Below the pieces are notes generated by a model that did no database searches, had not been told where the DNA came from, and saw only the letters and a program-made list of their open reading frames with translations. Of a DNA stretch of 64,000 nt, positions 32,329 through 41,759 are shown piece by piece. This DNA comes from Lucinisca nassula (Eukaryota; Mollusca; Bivalvia; Lucinida; Lucinidae), in the NCBI GenBank assembly GCA_963580285.1, contig CAUZLF010000692.1, forward strand, positions 186,001 through 250,000, given 5' to 3'. The translations under genes and the position numbers were made by a program. How positions within the stretch are numbered: the first letter of the stretch is position 1; each line of letters opens with the position of its first letter.

Positions 32329-32607
32329 CATAAGAGGGTTATCTAGACTGGAATCATGTGTTGGGTTTGGCAAAGTGTGGACCCAGATCAGACAGGAATT
32401 TAATTGTTAGAACAGTAGAGGTCCCCATTCATGACCATTTTTCCAGGCTTCACTCTGAGACAGTCCACAAACCAAAGTTGTAAGTACTTTGATTCCTAGA
32501 TGCAGATCAAAGTCAGTGATATTTCTACTTTTGACAAAGCATTACGAAAACACGCCTATACAAATACACTGTAAATCGAAGTATTTTGCATTCATTTAAG
32601 AAATGAA

Positions 32608-32740
32608 TTTTATTTTTCTGCTGTTCATGAAAGTACAAACGCAGAGGGTCGCATACTAAGTAAATGAACCCCAAATGTAAACTTTGCTTGCGACCCGCTG
32701 TCGTTCATACTTTCATGAAAAGCAGAAAAATTAAGTTTTA
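32608..32740. mobile_element. MITE with GGGTCGC hairpin
   Basis: TTTCTGCTGTTCATGAAAGTA pairs with TACTTTCATGAAAAGCAGAAA, and the inner GGGTCGCA with GCGACCC. A solo end of the CATCACG family (CATTACGAAAACACGCC) lies at about 32547. No gene is seen between 32329 and 32607 or between 32741 and 33491. Confidence 0.8.
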
Positions 32741-33491
32741 TTTTTTATATTTACATTCTTTGCCCCTCATCAATGGTCGAAAACCTCTTAAAGGGCAAAC
32801 TTTTAAAGCTGAGAAACATTTACATGCTGTTTTTCTACAAAGAGCAGAACAGCGTTGACATCACCAACGCCCATAGAGAACCATGGTTTAGACTGACGTC
32901 ACTGAAAATCATGTGAATAGATGCATTCATAGAGGTATGAACTACATTGTTTTCTACAAGTTTACAATAGACTTAACATTGGAAATGTAAATATTTGCCA
33001 GTGAATGACAACAGTTACTGCCACCATAGTCCCACATAAGAGGGGTATCATAATATTCTTTTTATTTGTAAACAAATACAGGTGGGTACTCATGACAAGC
33101 ATCTCACCAAGCAAGAAATCAGTATAAGCAAGATATCAGTATTTTTGGGATAAAAAATGCTCCTTATCCGGAGCTATGACTGCCACTGTTGAATCTGTGG
33201 AAGGAGAATGACCATGTTAGATATTTTAGCTTCCCTGTCATCAAAAGATCTTGTACACAATTCATGTAGAGTTTCCAAGCTCAAATGAGGCAATTTATCT
33301 AGGTCCAGTTGTTCAAAGCCTTGTACTTTCTGGTTAATATAGTAAGCAGTTCCTGACTGGTATTCTTGCTGTGTGTGTCAGTAGCTTGTGCATTGTACAG
33401 TAGCTTATGCATTCACATTTTTTTTTCAACAAAAATAAGACTATCAGCCATCCTGAATTATTGAACTTGTAACAATATGTAGACTTATGAC

Positions 33492-33733
33492 TTAAGGGGA
33501 ATGGGAACACCTGGCAGATTTTTCCGCCATTTTTCTAAGGGAGATAACTTTCGGGACTTCCTGTACGCTTTTCTATAAGTTCTGTCCCACGGGAAAAGGG
33601 GTCAACTCTTAAAGGAAAGAATTTGCTCCTTAGGAGCAAATTCTTTCCTTTAAGAGTTGACCCCTATTGACATGGGAGACAAAAATACTTTTGCAGGAGT
33701 TACCTCCCCTGAAGGTGTTCCCATTCCCCTTAA
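33492..33733. mobile_element. TTAA-flanked palindromic MITE
   Basis: TTAAGGGGAATGGGAACACC and GGTGTTCCCATTCCCCTTAA are perfect inverted ends. Inside, GGGGTCAACTCTTAAAGGAA pairs with TTCCTTTAAGAGTTGACCCC across more than 30 perfect bases. Diverged relatives are at 35555-35778 and 61117-61277. TTAA at both edges fits a piggyBac-type target. Confidence 0.9.
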
Positions 33734-34034
33734 ATAATGGGCCAGACAGACACAGATGTAAAATTCCACTCACCCCCTTACATTTATTAGTAAACTACAC
33801 ATTCTTGCGAGCAGAACTTGTCTTGGGCTCACCCTGTCTGCGAGTGCATTCTTAGCCAGCAAAATGCATAAATTGGGACATTTATTGGCAACAACATGAT
33901 CAATGATCTTCATATGCATCTGGATATTTACATGAATGTTTCGAGACAGTTCTTTGTCAATTTTCCCCAAGGGGTGAAACACCCCTTGTTTCTAATGACA
34001 GTGATACTGCAAGATAGTAAAGCTGATAGATACA

Positions 34035-34560
34035 GAGGATCTTACATAAGTGTTCATGTATCATCCCAGCAGGCACATAACGTAATTGTGACGTCACATC
34101 AATGTCGGTGCGACGTCATGATGTTCAAACAATGTCATATCAATGTCGGTGCAATGTCATGACATTGCACCGACGTTGATTTGGTGTTGCCCTAGCGACG
34201 TGTTCCTGCTGGAATTGAATTTATTAAACAAGTTGAGGAAAAGGGATAAAAGGCGAGCCTTTGCAGAGAATTTTATCCATTTTCTGCAACAAGTTTAATA
34301 AATTTATTAATACATGAGCACTAATGCAAGATTTTATTTATCATATGACATTTAAAACGCATTTTAATCACGAATGTTTAACAAAACTCAATATTCCGCC
34401 ATTAGTAAATGTGACGTCGTTGAAGACGTACATGTAACGTTACAGGGCAAATCTAACTAATTTGTATATTTAATCCACTAGTGGACTATTGAATTTATTA
34501 CATGACCTTATTACATTCTCAGACGCGACGTCATATGATAAAACACGTTATTGTTTACGT
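34035..34560. repeat. Second copy of the 25440 palindromic element, split
   Basis: CTTACATAAGTGTTCATG (left) and TTGAATTTATTAAACAAG (right) are adjacent in the copy at 25440 but are separated here by a 150 bp MITE. The rest matches to GACGTCATATGAT. Confidence 0.75.
34063..34212. mobile_element. CCCAGCAGG MITE nested in a palindromic element
   Basis: The ends are TCCCAGCAGGCACATAACGT and ACGTGTTCCTGCTGGA. ATGTCGGTGCAATGTCATGA and its complement form a perfect central palindrome (about 34144-34178). Confidence 0.8.
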
Positions 34561-34728
34561 TAATGCCACTATATCCAAAGATGGCTCAGCATATCGTCCA
34601 TTCATTTTTTTTTTTTTTTGAAAAATCGGGGTGGAGAAGATGAAAAAATTAAATCTCTGTGATTTTCACATCAAGCAGAGAAAAGAAAGCAACATCAGCA
34701 TGTGATCAAGTCTGTGAAATGAACCCCT

Positions 34729-34756
34729 ACACACACACACACACACACACACACAC
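34729..34756 (+). repeat. (CA)n microsatellite
   Basis: About 13 CA steps lie inside a half copy of the CATCACG-type MITE (left part about 34700-34728, right part 34757-34865). Confidence 0.9.
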
Positions 34757-35104
34757 CTCTAAACCATACTTTATATAGAGAAGACTGGTGTTTATGGGGC
34801 TATACATTATTTTTCTTATTTCTGCTCCAAGACGTAGGTTGTGGGTATTTGTTAGAGCCCCTCAATCTCACACGGGTGTATTATCGTAATGTGATTATGA
34901 CACACAAAAGAATGAAAGGATTCTGGTGCTTCTGTTAACAGCTATCAGATTATCACCTGTCAAAACCTTTACAGGTTAAGGTAGGAACTGGGAAGTCAGT
35001 TAAAACACTGAATTTATATCTATATTTTCTTTTATTGCTTCCGGTAACAAAATGAGATAACAATTTTATTACCCCTAACCCTTATTTCAGAAACCCCATT
35101 TGAT

Positions 35105-35366
35105 TGGGCCCCCACCGATTGGGGCTTGGAGAAATAGATTTGGCTGCATGGTGCTTCCACGCAGAGTTGAACCTGATCACACGAGTACTGGTAAACCGCT
35201 TAGAGGGTCTAAGCCTGCCCAGGTAACGTGGTGCAAGTTCGACCATCCCTACATATCAACCCTTTTGGTTTGTTTGGGCAGCAGGGCTTGAGATATCATT
35301 TCATCTCAATGTCGGGTAAAATTCCCACAAAACTGGAAACGATGTCTACAAAATGACCTAAATAAA
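35105..35366 (+). mobile_element. SINE family A copy lacking its tail
   Basis: It runs from GGGCCCCCACCGATTGGGGC to AAATGACCTAAATAAAAC, then passes directly into a minus-strand family B copy. Confidence 0.85.
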
Positions 35367-35379
35367 ACAAAAAGAAACT

Positions 35380-35531
35380 GCCCTTCTTGAATCAACTGAA
35401 CGGAGAGTATGACCTTAAAAAATATTTCATGACAATCTCCAAGAAAGAACTGTGTCAAACAGGCAGGGATTGAACCTCCAACCACCTAATCACAAGTCTG
35501 ATAAGCATCTGACTGAGCTACCCAGGCCAGC
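35380..35531 (-). mobile_element. tRNA-headed SINE (family B), partial
   Basis: The minus-strand head is GCTGGCCTGGGTAGCTCAGT (A-box) with GGAGGTTCAATCCC (B-box), followed by a body ending GATTCAAGAAGGGCAGT. Arms of the cloverleaf are partly decayed. Confidence 0.8.
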
Positions 35532-35554
35532 TTAATCACATGAAACAACCTAGA

Positions 35555-35778
35555 CATGAAGGAAAATGTATACACCTCCAGGGAAGCAACTCCTGCAAAA
35601 GTATTTTGGTCTCCCATGTCAATAGGAATCAACTCAGTCAACAGGAATCAACCCATAAAGGCACAGATTCCTTTTTCCGTGCGCCAAGAGTTTATAGAAA
35701 AGCAAACAGGAAGTTCTGAAAGTTGTCTACCTTCGAAAAATGGTGGAAAAATTTGCCAGGTGTATCCATCCCACTTAA
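35555..35778. mobile_element. Diverged copy of the 33492 MITE
   Basis: CTCCAGGGAAGCAACTCCTG, TCTCCCATGTCAATAGGAAT and GCCAGGTGTATCCATCCCAC follow the order of the MITE at 33492 (read in reverse). It shares the TTAA at 35775-35778 with the next MITE. Confidence 0.6.
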
Positions 35779-35987
35779 CCCTTATCTTGCTGAATTTTCA
35801 TTTAAGCCACACCCATATCTGTCTATCAACCAATCAAATTACTTGATGTAATTTATTGCTACAAATTCATAAACTGAATGCCAAACAGTGTAGATCCTGA
35901 TCAGATGGCTTCTTCAGAAGCCATCTGATCTGGATCTACACTGTTTCCAAAGATAGGGGTTGTTGTGAACAGCAAGATAAGGGTTAA
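35775..35987 (-). mobile_element. TTAACCCTTATCTTGCTGA MITE, full length
   Basis: TTAACCCTTATCTTGCTGA and CAGCAAGATAAGGGTTAA are inverted ends. The core GATCAGATGGCTTCTTCAGA / AGCCATCTGATCTGG is nearly perfect. Confidence 0.9.
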
Positions 35988-36409
35988 ATAACTTTTGTTT
36001 GCTGCCTCCAAAGTTCCAAACCAAAAATCATTGTCTGTCTATAGGACCTGTTCTGTGTAAACAGAAAGGTAATGTGTATACAGAAATGTAATGTGTCAAC
36101 AGGTATCCACCGCTGACTTATTGGCGAACTGTCAGTATCGATGTTGAGTCTTATCTTCTAACAGTAAGCTAAATATCCCCGCTGGGACCAACTATGAATC
36201 AGTAAGATGATTATTATTACTGGGAATTGGAAATCCCACCCCCAGATCCTGATGACCTTCATTAACCATTAATGGTTTTAAGCGTTTACTTTACGATGTA
36301 ATGTGTCAATCAGTTCTCTGCTGTGTAACTCTATTCTGCAAATGTCTTGCCAGCTATCAACATATTTCGAAGAGTCAAGGACAAAATGGGTAAGCACATC
36401 AGGAGATGT

Positions 36410-36601
36410 TAATAGAAGGCCTCCACATAACCCATGCATCTGCTTAAAGAACTTAGTCCTGGCTTCAGCCGGAGCTTGACTAGAAAGCGTGGACAGGTTT
36501 CTGGGGTTTTCATGTACTGATGGGTCCCTGACATTTGGAATACATCAACTGGATCCATTCTCACAACCTTCTGTGTGTTTCTAGCTGGTTTGGTACATGC
36601 C
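36410..36601 (-). other. Possible terminal exon, unknown gene
   Basis: On the minus strand TTTTGTTTTCATTACAG is a strong acceptor at about 36602-36618. The sequence after it is open for 63 codons to a TAA near 36410 in one frame, and stops after 13 codons in another. It may be an untranslated 3' exon of UXT, whose last coding exon has a possible GTAAGG donor at 38095, or another gene. No homology is recognised. Confidence 0.3.
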
Positions 36602-36669
36602 TGTAATGAAAACAAAATGTCAGCACACCTTGTCCCATTAACAAATCCATGTAATGTACACCCTTGCAA

Positions 36670-37279
36670 ACGCCACTAAGTACAGATAAAAGCAGCGTTC
36701 ACAAACATCTATATTACTTTCCAAATGGTCAAAAATACAGATTGAATATATTGGTCAGAACAGCCTCAATGGGTGTTCTAGCGACTACACACTTTCTATG
36801 TCACAAATACAGATTTGGAAAAGAGCTCAAATTTTCAACAGAAAATAAAGACCTTTTTATGGCCCTTTCAAGATTATTTTACCTACTAAACTTACTGCTA
36901 GGAATATTTCCTCTAAGGAAATATTTCCCTGTAGCCGGTCCTACTTTTCCAATGCAATTGTCATATTTAGATGCAAGAATCTTTAATTCACATTGACACC
37001 TTGTTTTCTCTACGTGAAGTAAACAGTGTCTCCAAAGATGTAAACAACATTCAGAATGTACGATGTCAGACTCAGAGGCAGCATTGAAATAAAGATTATA
37101 TGGACAGAACTATTGAATAAGGCGTAAATTTGGCTATTGTCGTCTCACATTTTTAATTGTTTTGTCGCCACAATAGTTTTACTTCTGTTATTTTCATTTA
37201 GTACAAGAGAAAGCGCTTTCAAGATGGCGTCTGCACAGTTTTTGTTTCAGTCAGCTTATCTGTCACTGTGCCCACTACT
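36670..37279. other. No supported gene
   Basis: A degraded hairpin MITE (TTGGTCAGAACAGCCTCAAT...) lies at about 36739-36800. ATGGCG at 37224 has a good start context but runs only 21 codons into the border of the Tc1 remnant. Confidence 0.35.
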
Positions 37280-37600
37280 ATACTAGGGACAAATAATAAG
37301 GGAACCCCCAAATTCAAATAGAAAGAAGCAAAACTTCTATGTCACAGGGAAGGTTTATATGCAAAGGGGATCAGTATGTGGTCCATGCACCACGAGCATC
37401 GATGCATGCACGACACATTCTGGGGCTAGGTCCTTACACCTTGTTGTCTCAGAAATTTGACAGCAACATGGGCTCGATGTGGGCATACGTTATTGTCTTG
37501 GAACTCTAAGTTCCCACCAATGCGCCGGGCAAATGGGACAACCACTGGGCGTAAAATTTGGTTTATGTAACGCTGGCCAGTCAAGGTACCTTGAACGATC
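37280..37600 (-). pseudogene. Tc1/mariner transposase remnant
   Basis: The minus strand encodes GTLTGQRYINQILRPVVVPF and EFQDNNVCPHRAHVAVKFLR, the region around the second catalytic aspartate block of Tc1 transposases (family motif QDN-PH). After a deletion it has RMCRACIDARGAWTTY and a stop (about 37370-37420), the family C-terminus. The end GGGGGTTCCCTTATTATTTG (rc, about 37293-37312) is the usual Tc1 terminal type. The first D and the helix-turn-helix are missing. A 25 bp inverted copy (ACGCTGGCCAGTCAAG / CTTGACTGGCCAGCGT, about 37570-37625) has rearranged the left side of the coding part. Confidence 0.8.
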
Positions 37601-37654
37601 GTGGTAACTTGACTGGCCAGCGTTACGTAGACCAAATTCCAAGACAACAACGCA

Positions 37655-38040
37655 CACAAAGTTTGTTGTGGGTATTTGTTTTGAATCACCTTAGCTAGCA
37701 AATGGCCTCAAGTTTTTTTTTTGTTGTTTTTTTTTTTTCATTTTTTTTGTGGTTTTACAGCCCTTTCAAGATGATTTCACTTTTCTCGAGTCGACAGCAA
37801 ATCAGAGGTGGGAGAAAACCAAAGTACCCCCCCCCCCCCACCCCACACCGGCATCAAAAATATCCACATGACTTTCTGCTGCAGAACTTGGTGTCTCACA
37901 TGTGACCACAGCAAGAAGGCTTGAACCACAGTGACAAAAGACCTAATGATTAAGAGTCAGTTGTCTTACCCTATTGGCCATGGAGGCCTGTTGATTCTAA
38001 CAAGTACCCACAACATGTTTTTCTAGAGAAATAAAAAAAA
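37655..38040. mobile_element. Hairpin MITE split by a SINE
   Basis: GTTGTGGGTATTTGTTTTGA (about 37668) and TTGATTCTAACAAGTACCCA (about 37991) are the arms of the same hairpin family as 43885-43950, separated by a SINE C copy. Confidence 0.65.
37702..37985 (-). mobile_element. tRNA-derived SINE (family C)
   Basis: The minus-strand head is CCTCCATGGCCAATAGGG with the B-box region GTGGTTCAAGCC. A long T run on the plus strand (37711-37748) is its poly(A)-like tail. A CCCCCCCCCC run is internal. Confidence 0.8.
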
Positions 38041-38122
38041 TATCCTCATTACTTTTCCTTATTTGAAGCTTTGATTATACCTGTTTATACCTTACTGGTA
38101 ACCGGACTTGCAGACACAGAGC

Positions 38123-38191
38123 TCATCCCCAGAGATCTCGGACTGGCGCAGGCTCAGCTGTGTGCTCAATGTGTTGTATTTCTCTAAGTGC
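38123..38191 (-). CDS. UXT: UXT, last coding exon
   Basis: TTTCATTTGGTTGTAG precedes the exon on the minus strand. It codes ALREIQHIEHTAEPAPVRDLWG and stops at TGA 38123. It joins the exon at 43573-43744 in phase 0 so that ...NLVLE continues ALREIQ, against LLEGLRELQ in vertebrate UXT. UXT is a small prefoldin-like alpha subunit, found in the URI1-prefoldin-like/R2TP assembly and in transcriptional co-regulation. The exon may continue past the stop to a GTAAGG donor at 38095, giving a spliced 3' untranslated region. A second frame of the exon is also open for 32 codons. Confidence 0.85.
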   Translation of the reverse strand, partial: ALREIQHIEHTAEPAPVRDLWG

Positions 38192-38282
38192 CTACAACCA
38201 AATGAAATGACACATGAGAACAGGGCCATTAGCATCCTCTGAGGTTCTTCTTATAGGCATGTACAGCCAACTACAGTAATTA

Positions 38283-38520
38283 TCCTAAGTATTGGGACTG
38301 ACAGGCCTAAGCAAACAGTGCAGACCCAGATCAGACTGCTCCTGAAAGAGCAGTCTGATCAGGGTCTACACTGTTTGCTCCTGAGGGAGCAGTCTGATCA
38401 GGGTCTACATTGTTTGCCATTCCCTCTGCACCTTTTCAAATCGCTGGATCGTGAAACAAATTTGTTAAAAGTTTAGGAGAATCACAGCAAGCCCTCAAAA
38501 TGTTCAAATTTTTATGGTTA
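38283..38520 (+). mobile_element. CCTAAGTATTGGGAC MITE with duplicated core arm
   Basis: It is full length. GAGCAGTCTGATCAGGGTCT and its continuation to GTTTGC appears twice in tandem (about 38348-38380 and 38387-38419), extending the right arm of the core hairpin. Confidence 0.85.
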
Positions 38521-38577
38521 TAGGACTTGACAGGGCTTATAACATGAGGCTACCTTACGGACTCCTCTACATGTCTG

Positions 38578-38643
38578 CGAGCAGCAAATGCTATGGCAAG
38601 ACTGTGCTTGCGCCCCGTCTTGCCAGAGCATTTGCTGCTCGTC
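38578..38643. repeat. 24 bp arm hairpin
   Basis: GAGCAGCAAATGCTATGGCA pairs with TGCCAGAGCATTTGCTGCTC around an 18 base loop, one mismatch in 24. The plus-strand frame across it is not convincing as a gene. Confidence 0.8.
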
Positions 38644-38950
38644 TATATGATAAGTACCTTTTTCTTGTGAGCTTGAGAAAATTCTCATTTGAGCCATGTG
38701 TGTCTTCTAGCATGTGATCATAGTGGAGAACCAGATCAACAAGTGTACCTATACAGTCAAGGTTACAGTCTTCATCATAGTGTAGTTTATATGTTATTGT
38801 GATTAGCGACCATTGATTCCATTGTGGAGTTTTGAAAATAATTGAGGGTCACTTATGAGGCCATAATGGCCGAAACTAGCTAGTCTGCCCCAGAAAACAT
38901 GTACACTCCATACATTCAGTTCTGTGGTGTCCAAAGGATAAACATTTTAT

Positions 38951-39238
38951 ACATCACAAAAACAGGCCTGTATAATTTTGACCCCCCCCCCCTTGAACCC
39001 CAGTTTTATACAGTAAAACTGGGGTTTACAGGGTAATCCTTATTTTTCTTATTTCTGCTTTAAGATATAGATTGTGGGTATTTGTTAGAACCGCCTCGAT
39101 GAGGTGGTTCTAACATGTACCCACAATCTATATTCTGAGCACAAATAAGAAAAATGTCACATTTTTTCATCAAAAAATTTTCATTTTATTCGGCGGTTAA
39201 GGTAACAATGTATTTGTATAGGCATGTTTTTGAAATGA
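38951..39238. mobile_element. CATCACA hairpin MITE, intact
   Basis: The ends are CATCACAAAAACAGGCCTGT and ATAGGCATGTTTTTGAAATG. Core hairpin GTTAGAACCGCCTC / GAGGTGGTTCTAAC with arms continuing to TATAGATTGTGGG / CCCACAATCTATA. Same family as 30972-31253. Confidence 0.85.
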
Positions 39239-39474
39239 GAACATATTTTCCTGCCTGCATGAAGGTTTGTGTCAGTGACTTTGCCTTGAGTGCTATTGCT
39301 TGATAATTGGTTTGTTAATTGGTTCACAGAAATACATGGTGTGTGATGAGACAGTAATTTTGCCAATGCTCTATGACTTGGGAACGGGCAGCTAATGATC
39401 AGCAATACTGGTAGAACAGCACTGGCATGCCACAGGTGCCACTTAAAGAACTCTGAATGCAGCTATAATAAAAT

Positions 39475-39885
39475 ACAGTCAACCCTCTTTATATCAACAT
39501 TCGTTATAACGGCAAAACTCATTACATGTATTACGACAATTTCAATGGAATGAATTTTTAGCTCAAGGCTTACCCTCAATTCCGAGCGACGTGGCCACGT
39601 GGGCTTCCTTCGGGTTGGAAATGCCCAAATTGAATCCATAGACATGAAAGATTCTTGTAATTTAATACTCCAAGAAACAAATGTTATAGATATTTATTAG
39701 AATCGCCTCACCAAGGCGATTCTAACAAATGTCTATAACATTTGTGTCTTGGAGTAATGATGTGGAATAGATTTTTTATAACCTATCATACTCCTAACTG
39801 GGATTCTATTAAACGGCAAATTCATTATAATGGCACAATACATGTAATAGGAACAAATACTGCCATTATAATGCGGGTCTTCTGT
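39475..39885. mobile_element. ACAGTCAACC MITE, second copy
   Basis: It matches 24094-24527 along its length, with a single undup­licated left arm and hairpin TTAGAATCGCCTCACC / AAGGCGATTCTAACAA. Confidence 0.8.
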
Positions 39886-39889
39886 ACAT

Positions 39890-40560
39890 CACAACAACTT
39901 TATAACTGTTCAATATAGCAGTTATGGATATAACATCATTAACATGGTACCATAAATATATAGATTACATAGACAAGAGGACCTTGATGACCATGTATCG
40001 AGTCATTTTGCACCTGCTTGATTTTTCAAGGAAAAATACTCTTCAAAATATTTCATCCAATTTTTCCACTCCTTTGACCTTGAAAATAATTACATGTTGT
40101 ACCACGTTTAACTGCATTCATAAATTCTTCAGGAGACAAGGAGCAGAAAAAACATTTTTGAACCAAATTTGGCATTTTTTTGGAGCCTGTGCTCTTGAAG
40201 ATAAGGTTAAGGACACCAATAATCAAGTCTTTGGTAGGATGCAATGTTATATTGTACATAGTTTAACTAATAACAATTCAATAATTTGTTTAGGAAATAG
40301 GGTGAAGTGAAGCTATTTTTGGCGCAAATTTGAAAGTTTTCTGAAGCCTGTGACCTTGAAAATTGGGTCAAGACCACCAAATCTTATTTCTGTTTTCCCT
40401 TCATCCTACGGATATCACCAGCCAAGTATGGTTAAGGGGAAACTGGTTCAAACTGCTAACACTGATGCCAATGCAAATAGGATCTGCACTAAAAAATATG
40501 TTCCTCTACCCTTGTTGGGGGCACATAAGTATGTCCCCCTCCACTTTGGTGGTAGAAATA
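39890..40560. repeat. Fragment of an array element, about two units
   Basis: TGGAGCCTGTGCTCTTGAAG and TGAAGCCTGTGACCTTGAAA open two related stretches about 150 bases apart, followed by AAAATATGTTCCTCTACCC and a GTCCCCCTCCACTTTGG end. It resembles 60070-60470. Confidence 0.5.
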
Positions 40561-41332
40561 ATAGCTCACATTGTTTTGAACAACAATTAACAATTCTTTC
40601 AACAACACATATTATTTGAAAACAACAGCTTACAATGCTTTGAACAGCAACAACTCACAATGCTTTGAACAAGCTTTAACCAACAACCCACAATGCTCTG
40701 ACCAGCCAGGACATGTTTGCTACATGTATACTTAGGATGTGCTTCTGACAAAAAAGGAGTCCAGATTAAAACTTGCTCTGTCCATTATTTCAAAACTAAA
40801 ATATTGGGATCCAATTGTTGTATGCTTAAATACTAACAATTTTATCATTCATTCTAGCATAAATCCTATGAACATAGCTGTTTGAAGCTATTCTTGAATG
40901 TTCCAGAAGCCATGTTCAAACAACAAAACCCATGTTCAATTCAATGACATGGTGTTTGAACATGGAATTTGAACTTTAGATACCACCTGGTCCTTGCTTT
41001 GTTTACGCTATGTTGAGCGATGTAGCTTTGTCACCCTGAATAAAGCATTTTAAAATTTTATGATGATGTAAGTACATCATTGCGAAGCTGAGGCAACTGT
41101 TAACAATGTTCTGAACTAGCCGCCTTATTGGTTTAATGGCCGCATTTGAAGATTTTATACAAAGGTTTGGGCATTTTCGTCACAATTTGTCGATGGAATT
41201 GTAAGTTATGCAAGAATAATAATTATTCATGGTATTTCATTACAATAACATTTGCCTTGTCCCTCAAATGATGTTTGAACACTCCGCCTAGCTGCCTTGT
41301 GTTCATACAGCATCCACTGGACCAGGCAAATG
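40561..41332. other. No gene; short internal repeats
   Basis: ACAATGCTTTGAACA recurs three to four times at 40570-40700. CCATGTTCAAAC / GTTTGAACATGG (about 40911-40971) is a loose inverted pair. No exon is supported. Confidence 0.4.
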
Positions 41333-41529
41333 TTAACCCTTTTTGTACCAAATGGAATCTTCCTCCTTATGTATACCATGAGTCCATTTCAAAAATTTAT
41401 TTGGAAAATGACTGATCTTTCAGCAAGCAGTGGAGGCCCTGATCAGACGCCGCTTCTGCGGCGTCTGATCTGGGCCTGCACTGTTTGCCCGGGTATGTGT
41501 TTCGGGGCTTCTGGTACTAAATGGATTAA
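41333..41529. mobile_element. TTAACCCTTTTTGTACC MITE
   Basis: TTAACCCTTTTTGTACCAAA and GGTACTAAATGGATTAA are inverted ends with TTAA at both edges. The core CCTGATCAGACGCCGCTTCT / GCGGCGTCTGATCTGGG is near-perfect. A third set of termini carries the same core type. Confidence 0.85.
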
Positions 41530-41759
41530 TGTATGAACAACCAAGTATAACAATTACACTGTCAGAGATTTTAGCTTGAAACTTACTAGAATAATTAATG
41601 TTTCCATCACAAATGAGTTTGTTTACCCAATGTAGGCTGGAAACCCCTAAAGGAATACCTTGGCAAACAGTGCAGGCTCAGATCAGATGCCGCAGATTGT
41701 GGCATCTGATCAAGGTCTGCACTACTTGCTAACAGAATTTTCCATCAAAAATAGAATAA

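Noticed and set aside
33770..33982. Minus-strand 70-codon frame with a possible GTGAGC donor
   Set aside because: Composition is plausible, but no acceptor or family was found and no neighbouring exon joins it.
37224..37286. ATGGCG start with good context, 21 codons
   Set aside because: It ends at the border of the Tc1 remnant and has no splice donor; too short to support as an exon.
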